DNA from: Limimorpha avicola | Lineage (GTDB): Bacteria > Bacteroidota > Bacteroidia > Bacteroidales > F082 | NCBI GenBank assembly: GCA_020907925.1 | Contig: DZDN01000016.1 | Coordinates: 62,001 to 126,000 of the forward strand | Direction of reading: 5' to 3' | Length of the DNA stretch: 64,000 nt | Part shown: positions 8,657-17,177 of the stretch, in pieces | How positions within the stretch are numbered: position 1 is the first letter of the stretch | How the letters are laid out: each line of letters begins with the position of its first letter | The notes under the pieces: generated by a model | What the model saw: only the letters and a program-made list of their open reading frames with translations | Told to the model about the DNA's origin: nothing | Databases searched by the model: none | Program-made: the position numbers and the translations under genes

Positions 8657-9391
8657 TTATAATTTTCTACACAACTGCACGAACATTTTTATTTTATTAA
8701 GGTCGGATTCTTTCCAGACCATGGAAGCGCCTGTAGCATCGACTCCATCAGGATACAGTGATTTATGAAAACATGTCACATTTTCCGTCAATGAAGCATG
8801 ACAATCAGACACGCCGGTGGCCCGGAGCAGAGACTCCACATTACTGATGTTAATGCCACCTCCCGGCATAATTTTCACTCTGTCTCCATAGCGTTTTTGT
8901 AGTTCAGCAATAACGGAAGCTCCACGTGGTGCATCAGGACAGCCGCCTGATGTAAGGACCTTGTCGAAGCCCAACTCTGCAAGTTGACGGAAAGACTCAA
9001 AAATATCACGTGAAGCATCGACAGCACGATGAAAAGTAAACTTCATTCCTTTGCCTGCACGCATCATTGATTTCACTGCCTTGACATCAATGTCACCTTC
9101 ATCATTCAAAGCCCCGATAACGACACCTTCATAGCCAAGCATCGCCACTTTCTCAATGTCTCGGCACATCATCTCAACCTCTCTGTCATCATAAATATAA
9201 TTACCGGAACGAGGACGTATCAAGACCCTTACCGGGATGCGCATGACATGAGCAACCTCAGCCAACACACCATACGAAGGTGTTATTCCTCCCACTTCCA
9301 ATGCCGAACACAGTTCTGCACAGTCAGCACCGCCATCCTGCGCATTACATACTGATTTATAATTACTTGTACAAATCTCTATTCTAATCAT
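8657..9391 (-). CDS. cutC: CutC family protein
   Basis: A 244-residue CutC-family TIM-barrel protein. Family hallmarks: IEICTSNYKSVCNAQDGGADCAELCSALEVGGITPSYG at the N-terminus, the RPRSGNYIYDD motif, FHRAVDAS and LTSGGCPDA. The original copper-homeostasis role assigned in E. coli has been disputed, and the true substrate or ligand remains uncertain. It is first in a two-gene unit with the GH2 lipoprotein, whose start is 4 bases after its stop. The promoter box on the minus strand lies ~15 bases upstream of the ATG. Confidence 0.93.
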   Translation of the reverse strand: MIRIEICTSNYKSVCNAQDGGADCAELCSALEVGGITPSYGVLAEVAHVMRIPVRVLIRPRSGNYIYDDREVEMMCRDIEKVAMLGYEGVVIGALNDEGDIDVKAVKSMMRAGKGMKFTFHRAVDASRDIFESFRQLAELGFDKVLTSGGCPDAPRGASVIAELQKRYGDRVKIMPGGGINISNVESLLRATGVSDCHASLTENVTCFHKSLYPDGVDATGASMVWKESDLNKIKMFVQLCRKL

Positions 9392-9405
9392 TACTTATTT
9401 TCCCG

Positions 9406-9413
9406 CAAAGATA
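9406..9413 (-). promoter_or_regulatory. TAnnTTTG promoter box for cutC and the GH2 gene
   Basis: Minus-strand TATCTTTG lies 14 bases before the cutC ATG (9391). The rest of the 235-base divergent spacer to mutS2 holds no ORF. Confidence 0.6.
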
Positions 9414-9595
9414 CAAATTTTACAGTCATATAAAAACCCATCTCATATTTCTTTTAACAACAGATTCTGAAAAAGTCAAAATATCAATATTCTTCTTGAA
9501 AAACAAACATCATTCTCAACCACATCTGTGATATCATTTTCATTGTCAAACAACAGAACAGAATCTGAAAATAAGTCAAAGAATCATTTTTTTTG

Positions 9596-9603
9596 TATCT
9601 TTG
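9596..9603 (+). promoter_or_regulatory. TAnnTTTG promoter box for mutS2
   Basis: TATCTTTG lies 23 bases before the mutS2 ATG at 9627 and supports that start. Confidence 0.6.
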
Positions 9604-9626
9604 CGAACTAAACTTAAAAACAAATA

Positions 9627-12038
9627 ATGGTATATCCTGACAATTTTGAACAAAAGATCGGATTCAACATCATAAGAGAACGACTTAAAGAGTTATGTAT
9701 CAGTGTTATGGGCATTGAGAATGTTGACAATACCAAGTTCAGCAGCGACATTGTCCACATTGAAGAACAGTTGTTGCAGGTTGAAGACTTCCGCAGATTA
9801 TTGTCAAACGGTATGCCATTCCCAGTAATAGATTTTTTTGACTTGCGGAATGTTTTCAAACACCTTTCCATTGCTGAGACAGTCATCGACATAGAGAGTC
9901 TGTTTGCCTTAAAGCAGGCATTAAGGTCATTGTCGCGTATCATGGAGTTTTTCAAGTCTGAAGTCTCATTGACAGTACCTTATCTGAAAGTACTGTCAGA
10001 AGGAATAGAAATAAACAAACAGATTTTCATCGACACTGAACGTCTTATCGACGACAAAGGAGAGATTCCGGATAACGCCTCGCCCGTTCTTGCAGAGATA
10101 CGAGGTGAAATAAGACGTAAGACAAGTTCCATAGACCGACGCATGCAACAACTTCTCGTCAATGCCAAGAACAAAGGATGGACCAATGCCAATGATGAAT
10201 TGACAATACGCAACGGACGTCTCGTAATACCTGTCAAGGCATCGGACAAAAAATCGTTGCGAGGTTTCATACATGACGAGTCGGCTACAGGGCAAACCGT
10301 TTATATTGAGCCGGCGGAAATATTCGACACCAATAACGAGATAAAAGAGTTGGAATACGCAGAACGGCGTGAGATACACAAGATACTTTTATCATATTCA
10401 AGGACATTGCGTCCCGAGCTACCATCTCTTGTCATGGCATGGCATCTTCTCGGCATGATAGATTACATACGAGCCAAAGCCATCTTTGCCGACAATATTG
10501 ATGCAGTGATGCCTCAAGTCAACGACAGCCCCATGTTCGACTGGAAACAGGCAAAACATCCGTTACTCGAACACAAACTCAAATCACAAGGCAAAGAGAT
10601 TGTTCCATTAGACCTTCATCTCGATGCCTACAATCGCATCTTAATCATTTCCGGACCCAACGCAGGAGGCAAATCGGTATGCCTCAAAACTGCAGGACTG
10701 CTCCAATATATGTTGCAATGCGGCATAGCTGTACCCATGCACAAAGATTCATGTTGCGGCATCTTTCACAACATGTTTATTGATATTGGCGACGAACAGT
10801 CTCTTGAAAACGACCTCAGCACATACAGTTCTCATCTGCTCAACATGAAGCATCTTCTTGAAGCCGCTGATGACAGGACTTTGTTCCTTATCGATGAGTT
10901 CGGCTCCGGTACAGAACCCCAACTCGGCGGCGCCATTGCTGAAGCCATCCTGCTGAAACTAAATGACAAAAAAGCCTTTGGCATGGTAACGACACACTAT
11001 GCCAATCTAAAGCTCCTCGCCGATGACAACGAAGGTATTATCAATGGTGCCATGTTGTTCGATACTCGTTTCATGCAACCTCTTTATATAATGATGACAG
11101 GCAGACCGGGAAGTTCTTTTGCCTTCGAAATTGCAAGAAAAACAGGCTTGCCAAAAGACATTCTGACAATAGCTTCGAATTTAAGCGGCAAAGGGCACCT
11201 CAGCTTCGAACAACAACTGCAACAACTTGAAATAGAGAAAAAAGAATTGCGAAAAAAAGAAAATGAACTTAAAGTTGCTGACAGTCTTCTCGATGAAGTG
11301 GTGACAAAATACAAGAAATTACTTGCCGACTTGGAGAAAAACAAGACTCAACTGATGAAAAAGGCCAATAAAGAGGCTCAACAGTTGATAGATAATGCCA
11401 ATGCCAAAATAGAAAACACCATACGTGAGATCAAAGAGGCACAGGCAGAGAAAGAACGTACCAAAGAGTTGCGCAACGACCTTAAGAAAATGAAAGACAA
11501 ACTCATCAAAGATGAGAAGACATTGGAGGAAGATAAAAAAGTTAATGCTCAGGAAAAAGAAGTCAATGAAAAACTTAAAGTTGGAGACACAGTATGTATA
11601 AATGAAATGGAAGTTATAGGCGAACTTATAGATATCAAGGACACCGATATAACAATACGTCTTGGAACTGTAAATCTCAGGACCACTGCCGACAAAGTAA
11701 GAAAAATCAGTAAGGCGACAGCAAGAAAAGCTGCCAACAACCTTTCATTCCTCAGAAAAAACATCATGAACGACCTCAACGAGAAGGCTGCCAACTTCAA
11801 CCTTACATTGGATTTAAGAGGGAAACGAGGCGAGGAAGCTCTCAACGAGACTGAGAAATATATCGACGAAGCTGTTTTATTAAGCATCAAAGAAGTCAAC
11901 ATATTGCATGGAAAAGGCAACGGTATATTAAGACGTATCATACGTGATTTCCTCAGTAAAAACTCGAATATCAAAGAATTTCATGATGCAACTTTGGAAA
12001 CAGGAGGCACAGGCATAACTAAAGTAACATTAAAATAA
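9627..12038 (+). CDS. mutS2: Endonuclease MutS2
   Basis: An 803-residue MutS2 protein. It carries a MutS core/clamp region, an ABC-type ATPase with Walker A GPNAGGKS (~342-350) and Walker B FLIDEFGSGTEP, a long charged coiled coil (~520-650), a KOW-like region (~640-690), and a C-terminal Smr nuclease domain with LDLRGKRGEEA (~729) and LHGKGNG (~759). It lacks the mismatch-recognition domain of MutS. MutS2 proteins are linked to suppression of recombination and, in Bacillus, to rescue of collided ribosomes through the Smr domain. Length and motifs are normal. corA follows after 70 bases on the same strand. Confidence 0.95.
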   Translation: MVYPDNFEQKIGFNIIRERLKELCISVMGIENVDNTKFSSDIVHIEEQLLQVEDFRRLLSNGMPFPVIDFFDLRNVFKHLSIAETVIDIESLFALKQALRSLSRIMEFFKSEVSLTVPYLKVLSEGIEINKQIFIDTERLIDDKGEIPDNASPVLAEIRGEIRRKTSSIDRRMQQLLVNAKNKGWTNANDELTIRNGRLVIPVKASDKKSLRGFIHDESATGQTVYIEPAEIFDTNNEIKELEYAERREIHKILLSYSRTLRPELPSLVMAWHLLGMIDYIRAKAIFADNIDAVMPQVNDSPMFDWKQAKHPLLEHKLKSQGKEIVPLDLHLDAYNRILIISGPNAGGKSVCLKTAGLLQYMLQCGIAVPMHKDSCCGIFHNMFIDIGDEQSLENDLSTYSSHLLNMKHLLEAADDRTLFLIDEFGSGTEPQLGGAIAEAILLKLNDKKAFGMVTTHYANLKLLADDNEGIINGAMLFDTRFMQPLYIMMTGRPGSSFAFEIARKTGLPKDILTIASNLSGKGHLSFEQQLQQLEIEKKELRKKENELKVADSLLDEVVTKYKKLLADLEKNKTQLMKKANKEAQQLIDNANAKIENTIREIKEAQAEKERTKELRNDLKKMKDKLIKDEKTLEEDKKVNAQEKEVNEKLKVGDTVCINEMEVIGELIDIKDTDITIRLGTVNLRTTADKVRKISKATARKAANNLSFLRKNIMNDLNEKAANFNLTLDLRGKRGEEALNETEKYIDEAVLLSIKEVNILHGKGNGILRRIIRDFLSKNSNIKEFHDATLETGGTGITKVTLK

Positions 12039-12108
12039 CCATTATCAGCAACTTTTTTAGCTGATTTAATGTTTCATCTGTTAATAAATAACAATAAAGA
12101 CAAAAAAC

Positions 12109-13137
12109 ATGTACAATAATATAGGAAAACCGCCGGGAACTTTGACATACTCCGGCAACATCTATAATGACACTACCATTCATGTAATAGATTACAATGA
12201 GAACGACATACAAGACAAAATAATAGATGTCAATGAATTGAAAGAAATGCCGGTACCTTCGGGAAAACGATGTATTTACATCACCGGATTATCCAATATA
12301 GAAACAATACGTAAAATAGGTGAATATTATAACATCGACAATCTATTTCTTGAAGATATTTTGAATACCATGTTATATCCTAAAATAGATTTTCGTGACG
12401 ATTATATTTTCATCACTGTACGAAGTCTTTCTTTAGACGACAACAATGACATAGTATCATATCAGTTGAGTTTTATCATGTTCGACAACCTTCTGATTTA
12501 TTTTCAAGAGAAAGAACTGTCTCTGTTCAATGTCTTAAAGACACGCTTTAAAGACAAACAATTCAGGAGCAACGACATCGACTATCTTTTATATGTCATG
12601 ATAGATATTGTAATAGACCATTATTTTTACATCTCAGATAAAATCAATGAACAACTCGATGAACTCGATGACATAATATTCGACAACACTGACAACAGCA
12701 TCATGCAAAAAATACAAGCAAAACACAAAGAACTGCTGACATGCAAAAAAGCTGTTGTCAATTTAAGTTCCATCATCAGCACCATATTAAAAACCAACAA
12801 TGGACTAATTCACGAACCTCAAAAAAAGTATTTCAAAGATATTGAAGACCATATCAGCCATATAAAAGAATCTTTTGAAAATCACAGAGATCACAATTCA
12901 CAGTTGAAAGACCTTTATCAGTCCAATGTCAGCAACAAGATGAATACCATCATGAAGACACTCACCATAATATCCACAATTTTCATTCCTATCACCTTTC
13001 TTGCCGGAATGTACGGAACCAATTTCATAAATCTCCCGGAAGCGAAATGGAAATACGGATATTATATGTTATGGCTGATATGCTTAATATTAGCAATACT
13101 CATGTTATTTATTTTCAAAAAGAAAAAATGGTTTTAG
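12109..13137 (+). CDS. CorA-family divalent cation transporter with GTN in place of GMN
   Basis: A 342-residue CorA-like protein: an acidic cytoplasmic N-terminal alpha/beta domain, a long helical stalk (~150-275), and two C-terminal transmembrane helices (~280-300 and ~317-336) ending in a basic tail (KKKKWF). The family's pore-mouth motif YGMNF reads YGTNF here (Gly303-Thr304-Asn305; codons GGA ACC AAT). Magnesium uptake is the default assignment, but changes at this motif alter selectivity in CorA relatives (ZntB has GIN), so cobalt, zinc or other cations remain possible. It lies 70 bases after mutS2; a weak hairpin (ATCAGC/GCTGAT) lies in that gap. Confidence 0.88.
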   Translation: MYNNIGKPPGTLTYSGNIYNDTTIHVIDYNENDIQDKIIDVNELKEMPVPSGKRCIYITGLSNIETIRKIGEYYNIDNLFLEDILNTMLYPKIDFRDDYIFITVRSLSLDDNNDIVSYQLSFIMFDNLLIYFQEKELSLFNVLKTRFKDKQFRSNDIDYLLYVMIDIVIDHYFYISDKINEQLDELDDIIFDNTDNSIMQKIQAKHKELLTCKKAVVNLSSIISTILKTNNGLIHEPQKKYFKDIEDHISHIKESFENHRDHNSQLKDLYQSNVSNKMNTIMKTLTIISTIFIPITFLAGMYGTNFINLPEAKWKYGYYMLWLICLILAILMLFIFKKKKWF

Positions 13138-13261
13138 AAGGTTGCTCCTCTGTATTGTGAATATGAAATTCATTTTCATTATCTTTAATTCCGCCATATA
13201 TTTGAAGTAAAATATAAAAACATCATTGACAAAATACAGCATCAAAAGTATTTAAAAAAAA

Positions 13262-13288
13262 GACTGCCTAAACTTGCGTTAGACAGCC
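13262..13288 (-). terminator. Rho-independent terminator of metK
   Basis: Read on the minus strand, GGCTGTCTAA pairs with TTAGGCAGTC (10 bp with two G-U pairs, 7-base loop) and is followed by a run of seven or more T. It lies ~55 bases after the metK stop codon. Confidence 0.75.
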
Positions 13289-13342
13289 AAAAAAAATAAA
13301 ATTATGAAAAAAAATTTTTTACAATTTACTAAAATTCATTAG

Positions 13343-14629
13343 TCAGAACAGTTTTTTAATATCATCCACCATATCAAGTTTCTCCCATGAGAAGAAATCA
13401 ACATCCTTATATATCCTGCCGTTCTCCTTATAAGTAGTGTCATCCTCATAAAACACCTCAACTTTTTTAGTATAAGGTTCATGACCAAAATGGCCGTATG
13501 AAGCAGTAGCCTCAAAGACAGGATTTTTCAAGCCGAAGCGATGCACAATAGCGTATGGTCTGAAATCGAATAATTCTTTCAAACGTTCCGCCAGCAAAGC
13601 ATCAGAAACGACATTACCCTCACTGTCTTTTACATGACAAGTATTATAAGTATTGACATAAAAACCTACAGGTTGGGCTATACCAATGGCATAAGCTATC
13701 TGAACCAACACCTCGTTGCAGACACCGGCAGCGACAAGATTCTTTGCGACATAACGTGCTGCGTATGCTGCCGAGCGGTCCACTTTTGAAGAATCCTTGC
13801 CAGAAAAAGCGCCACCGCCATGGGCACCACGACCACCGTATGTATCTACGATAATCTTTCTTCCTGTCACACCAGTATCACCATGAGGACCACCGATAAC
13901 GAATTTGCCTGTAGGATTGACAAACAGTTTTACATCTTCTTTAAACAAATCGCATATCTCTTTCTTTAACTTAGCTTTAACTCTCGGGATTAAGATATTA
14001 CAGATATCTTCTCTAATAATCTGTATCATCATCTCGTCATCTTCACTAAACTCGTCATGTTGTGTAGATATTACAATAGTATCAATACGTACAGGTTTCC
14101 AGTTTTCATCGTATTCCACAGTAACCTGTGATTTGGCATCAGGGCGAAGATATTTCATCACCTTACCTTCGCGACGTATGGCAGCGAGTTCCTGCAAAAG
14201 TATATGAGCCAGTTTGATAGTCAACGGCATATAGTCACACGTTTCGTTTGAAGCATAACCGAACATGATACCCTGATCGCCTGCACCCTGTTCCTCTTCA
14301 CAGTCGCGCACCACACCTCTGTTGATATCCTGTGACTGTCCATGTATGGCAGACAACACTCCGCAGGATTTGCTGTCGAACTGATACTCTGCCTTAGTAT
14401 ATCCTATACGCTCTATCACACGACGCACAGTTTCCTGAATATCAACACTACCATTATACCTCACCTCACCGGCGATGACAGCAAGACCGGTGGTAACCAT
14501 AGTCTCACATGCAACTTTTGCTTCCGGATCCCAACGTAACATTTCATCTAAAATAGCATCGGATATCTGGTCACAAACTTTATCCGGATGACCTTCTGAA
14601 ACAGATTCCGATGTAAAATAATAACCCAT
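13343..14629 (-). CDS. metK: S-adenosylmethionine synthetase
   Basis: MetK makes S-adenosylmethionine from methionine and ATP in the cytosol. I place the start at 14629, giving 428 residues beginning MGYYFTSESVSEGHPDK, the family N-terminus. The frame stays open 32 codons upstream to 14725, but that extension has no family similarity. HPDK (ATP-binding), GDQGIMFGYA and GGPHGDTGVTGRK are intact. The putative promoter box is at 14754-14761, so the leader would be ~118 bases; I recognise no SAM riboswitch in it. A terminator follows the gene. Confidence 0.95.
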   Translation of the reverse strand: MGYYFTSESVSEGHPDKVCDQISDAILDEMLRWDPEAKVACETMVTTGLAVIAGEVRYNGSVDIQETVRRVIERIGYTKAEYQFDSKSCGVLSAIHGQSQDINRGVVRDCEEEQGAGDQGIMFGYASNETCDYMPLTIKLAHILLQELAAIRREGKVMKYLRPDAKSQVTVEYDENWKPVRIDTIVISTQHDEFSEDDEMMIQIIREDICNILIPRVKAKLKKEICDLFKEDVKLFVNPTGKFVIGGPHGDTGVTGRKIIVDTYGGRGAHGGGAFSGKDSSKVDRSAAYAARYVAKNLVAAGVCNEVLVQIAYAIGIAQPVGFYVNTYNTCHVKDSEGNVVSDALLAERLKELFDFRPYAIVHRFGLKNPVFEATASYGHFGHEPYTKKVEVFYEDDTTYKENGRIYKDVDFFSWEKLDMVDDIKKLF

Positions 14630-14983
14630 AATAAATTTGTTTTGATTTAACATTATATTAGGGAAAACTTGAGATTGTTCATAGAGGAAAAAATATTGTT
14701 TTAGCATTTTTTCTTGTGGTTGCAATCAATCAAATCTTTCCACTTTCATGATGCAAATATACAAACTTTTTATAAAAGCAAGCATATTTTTAAAATTTAT
14801 CTTATCAAACTATATCAATAAGATTATCAACACATTATACCATATTATCAATATCATTGACTGTATTTACAATGTTATAAATCGAAAAACTCCTACAATT
14901 TTTGTCTCAATGAATCAAAAATTTCAATAATATTCAAAACTTAGAAAATTATAAAATCTGAATGACAGCAGAAATTCAACAAA
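14630..14983 (-). promoter_or_regulatory. AT-rich spacer with metK promoter and leader
   Basis: This 354-base spacer contains a TAnnTTTG box for metK (TATATTTG on the minus strand, 14754-14761) and a ~118-base leader. The remainder toward the GldA-type gene is A/T-rich. I see no ORF, repeat or clear terminator in it. Confidence 0.5.
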
Positions 14984-15895
14984 CTATTTAGTGAGTTTTT
15001 GGAAACACTCTTCCATACTCACATCTTCCTGTTGCATACTTTTTATGATGATATTATTATCCACAGCCAAACGCATCAGTTCCTGACGCATGTCCAAATC
15101 ACCTTTAGGTTCCAATATCCATTGAGTATCATTGACTGATCTCGCTTGTTTCAAACTTGATATTTTAGACAGGAATTCTTTTCTGACAATGGTCTCGAAC
15201 TCGACTACAAGGACATTACGATTTTCCTCGTTGTGCATGATATTTTCGATTCTGTCATTAGCCACCACTACACCTTTATTAATAATAACGACTCTGTCGC
15301 ACAACGCCTCAACCTCCTGCATGATATGTGTTGACAACAAGACGGTTTTTTCCTTACCCAATTCTCTAATAAGATTTCGTATATCAATAAGCTGGTTAGG
15401 GTCGAGGCCGGAAGTCGGCTCATCGAGAATAAGTACCGAAGGATTATGCATCATTGCCTGAGCAAGTCCGACACGTTGACGAAAGCCTTTTGACAAAGCG
15501 CCTATTTTCTTTCGCATCTCCACTGTAAGACCGGTTTTCACTATCATCTCTTCAATACGGTTGTCGGCTTCTTTGCCGCGTATGCCGTGAATGCCTGCCA
15601 CAAACGACAGATATTCCTTAACATACATATCCAAATAAAGAGGGTTATGCTCCGGCAGATAACCCACACAACGACGAACCTCCATGGGATTGTCTGTAAT
15701 ATCGAAGCCTTCTACCGACGCAGTACCACTTGTGGGAGGAATAAAGCATGTAATGATCTTCATCAATGTTGATTTGCCGGCTCCGTTAGGACCCAAAAGA
15801 CCGACAATCTGACCTTTACCAATATTCAAATTGACATCATTCAATGCCAACTGTTTATCATACTGTTTAGTTACATGTTCAACTATTATCGACAT
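14984..15895 (-). CDS. gldA: ABC transporter ATP-binding protein, GldA-like
   Basis: A 303-residue ABC ATPase. Walker A GPNGAGKST (~35-43), signature LSKGFRQRVG, Walker B VLILDEP, and the switch STHIMQE are intact. The C-terminal ~80 residues form the extra domain seen in ABC-2-type exporters. Overall sequence resembles the GldA subunit that, with GldF and GldG, forms an ABC transporter required for gliding in flavobacteria. No gldF or gldG partner lies next to it in this window, so the symbol reflects family likeness only, and a non-motility export role is likely if the organism does not glide. It is a single-gene unit. Confidence 0.85.
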   Translation of the reverse strand: MSIIVEHVTKQYDKQLALNDVNLNIGKGQIVGLLGPNGAGKSTLMKIITCFIPPTSGTASVEGFDITDNPMEVRRCVGYLPEHNPLYLDMYVKEYLSFVAGIHGIRGKEADNRIEEMIVKTGLTVEMRKKIGALSKGFRQRVGLAQAMMHNPSVLILDEPTSGLDPNQLIDIRNLIRELGKEKTVLLSTHIMQEVEALCDRVVIINKGVVVANDRIENIMHNEENRNVLVVEFETIVRKEFLSKISSLKQARSVNDTQWILEPKGDLDMRQELMRLAVDNNIIIKSMQQEDVSMEECFQKLTK

Positions 15896-15914
15896 AAGAG
15901 AAAAAAATTTACGG

Positions 15915-15922
15915 CAAAGATA
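15915..15922 (-). promoter_or_regulatory. TAnnTTTG promoter box for the GldA-like gene
   Basis: Minus-strand TATCTTTG lies 19 bases before the ATG at 15895. Between it and the rplM promoter (16161) the divergent spacer is A/T-rich with no ORF. Confidence 0.6.
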
Positions 15923-16137
15923 ATATTTTTAACGAGTTGAATACCTAGAATATTGCGACAGTAAAATAAAAAAATAAAGGAAACGGCATACAAAAATATT
16001 AAATGATAAAAGCCACCCTATTGAAGGTATATATATTACATTTATTGATAATCAATCAAATAACATTATCATTCATAAACAAGGAAGAGAGATTGTAAAA
16101 CAATGCAAAGAAAAAAAAGAAAATTAATCAAAAATCA

Positions 16138-16168
16138 TTTGCCATAACAAAAAAAAGTAGTAATTTTG
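16138..16168 (+). promoter_or_regulatory. Promoter of the rplM-rpsI operon
   Basis: TTTG (16138-16141) and TAATTTTG (16161-16168) are separated by 19 bases, fitting the Bacteroidota -33/-7 promoter. The leader to rplM is ~55 bases and contains a 19-codon upstream ORF. Confidence 0.7.
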
Positions 16169-16180
16169 CAAACCATTTTT

Positions 16181-16240
16181 ATGGAAAAACAAATGTTGAA
16201 CAAACAGCATAAATTATTATTAATCAAATGGATACATTAA
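16181..16240 (+). other. Short upstream ORF overlapping the rplM start
   Basis: An ATG at 16181 opens a 19-codon frame (MEKQMLNKQHKLLLIKWIH) that ends at 16240, 10 bases inside rplM in another frame. It could be a translated leader peptide that affects rplM initiation, or chance; there is no other support. Confidence 0.2.
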
Positions 16241-16680
16241 GTTACAAAACAGTAAGCGTCAATAAGGAGCATGCCAACAAGAAGTGGTATGTTGTTGATG
16301 CTGAAGGACAAGTTCTGGGCAGATTAGCTTCGGAAGTTGCACAGATTTTGAGAGGAAAGAGGAAGACATGCTATACTCCCCACAGTGATTGTGGCGATAA
16401 TGTCATCATTATCAATGCCGAAAAAATACTCCTCACCGGCAACAAGATGAATCAGAAGACATACGTTCACTACACAGGATATCCCGGTGGACAGAGAGTA
16501 AAAACCGTTAAGGAACAGTTGGCAAAGAAGCCTATTTTCGTGTTGGAACATGCCATAAAAGGAATGCTCCCCAAGACACGTCTCGGCAGTGCCATATTCC
16601 GCAATCTGTATGTATATGAAGGACCTGACCACAAACATCAGGCACAACAACCAATAGAACTTAAAATAAACACCAAATAA
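16228..16680 (+). CDS. rplM: 50S ribosomal protein L13
   Basis: A 150-residue large-subunit ribosomal protein, of standard length. Family motifs include WYVVDAEGQVLGRLASEVAQILRGK, the loop YTPHSDCGDNVIIINAEKI, and GMLPKTRLGSAIFRNLYVYEG. It is first in the rplM-rpsI pair conserved across bacteria; rpsI begins 5 bases downstream. Transcription is driven by the upstream promoter at 16138-16168. Confidence 0.98.
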   Translation: MDTLSYKTVSVNKEHANKKWYVVDAEGQVLGRLASEVAQILRGKRKTCYTPHSDCGDNVIIINAEKILLTGNKMNQKTYVHYTGYPGGQRVKTVKEQLAKKPIFVLEHAIKGMLPKTRLGSAIFRNLYVYEGPDHKHQAQQPIELKINTK

Positions 16681-16685
16681 TCATC

Positions 16686-17072
16686 ATGGAAGTAATCAAC
16701 GCTTTAGGTAGAAGAAAGACAGCTGTTGCACGTATATACATGAAGAGCGGCAACGGCACAATTACGGTAAACAAGCGAGACTACAAGGAGTATTTCCCAA
16801 CAAGTATCCTTCACTACGTTGTTGAACAACCTTTGATGTTGACCGACAACATCGGAAAATTCGACATCAAGGTAAACCTCGACGGTGGCGGAATCAACGG
16901 ACAGGCAGAAGCTTTAAGATTAGCAATAAGCAGAGCATTATGCGAAATCAATCCGGAGTATCGCCCTACTTTGAAAGCTAAAGGTTTGATGCGTCGTGAC
17001 CCGAGAATGGTAGAACGCAAGAAACCCGGACAGCCGAAAGCCCGTAAGAAATTCCAGTTCAGCAAACGTTAG
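16686..17072 (+). CDS. rpsI: 30S ribosomal protein S9
   Basis: A 128-residue small-subunit ribosomal protein whose C-terminal tail reaches the decoding-site tRNA. The N-terminal GRRKTAVARIYMKSGNG, the central GGGINGQAEALRLAISRAL, and the C-terminal KKPGQPKARKKFQFSKR tail are all intact. The terminal Arg that contacts P-site tRNA is present. It is translationally linked to rplM (5-base gap). rpsB follows after a 105-base structured spacer. Confidence 0.98.
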   Translation: MEVINALGRRKTAVARIYMKSGNGTITVNKRDYKEYFPTSILHYVVEQPLMLTDNIGKFDIKVNLDGGGINGQAEALRLAISRALCEINPEYRPTLKAKGLMRRDPRMVERKKPGQPKARKKFQFSKR

Positions 17073-17108
17073 TCTATCAAAAGGCAAGCATTTGTGTTTA
17101 GTATCCAA

Positions 17109-17142
17109 ATTGTTGAGATCTATAAAAGAGCTACTCAGCAAT
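17109..17142 (+). promoter_or_regulatory. Possible structured leader upstream of rpsB
   Basis: In the rpsI-rpsB spacer, ATTGTTGAG (17109-17117) pairs with CTCAGCAAT (17134-17142) over 9 bp with one G-U, enclosing 16 bases. A second small hairpin (CATTC/GAATG) follows at about 17145-17156. There is no T-run, so it is more likely a protein-binding or processing structure than a terminator. No match to a known leader is claimed. Confidence 0.3.
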
Positions 17143-17177
17143 TGCATTCGTGAATGTAAACATTAAAAAGAAATCTC

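Noticed and set aside
14630..14725. 32-codon N-terminal extension of metK
   Set aside because: It has no family similarity; canonical MetK starts MGYYFTSES at 14629. Kept only as a low-interest finding about the leader.
14630..14750. SAM riboswitch ahead of metK
   Set aside because: I could not recognise the conserved bases of SAM-I, SAM-II or other known classes in the leader.
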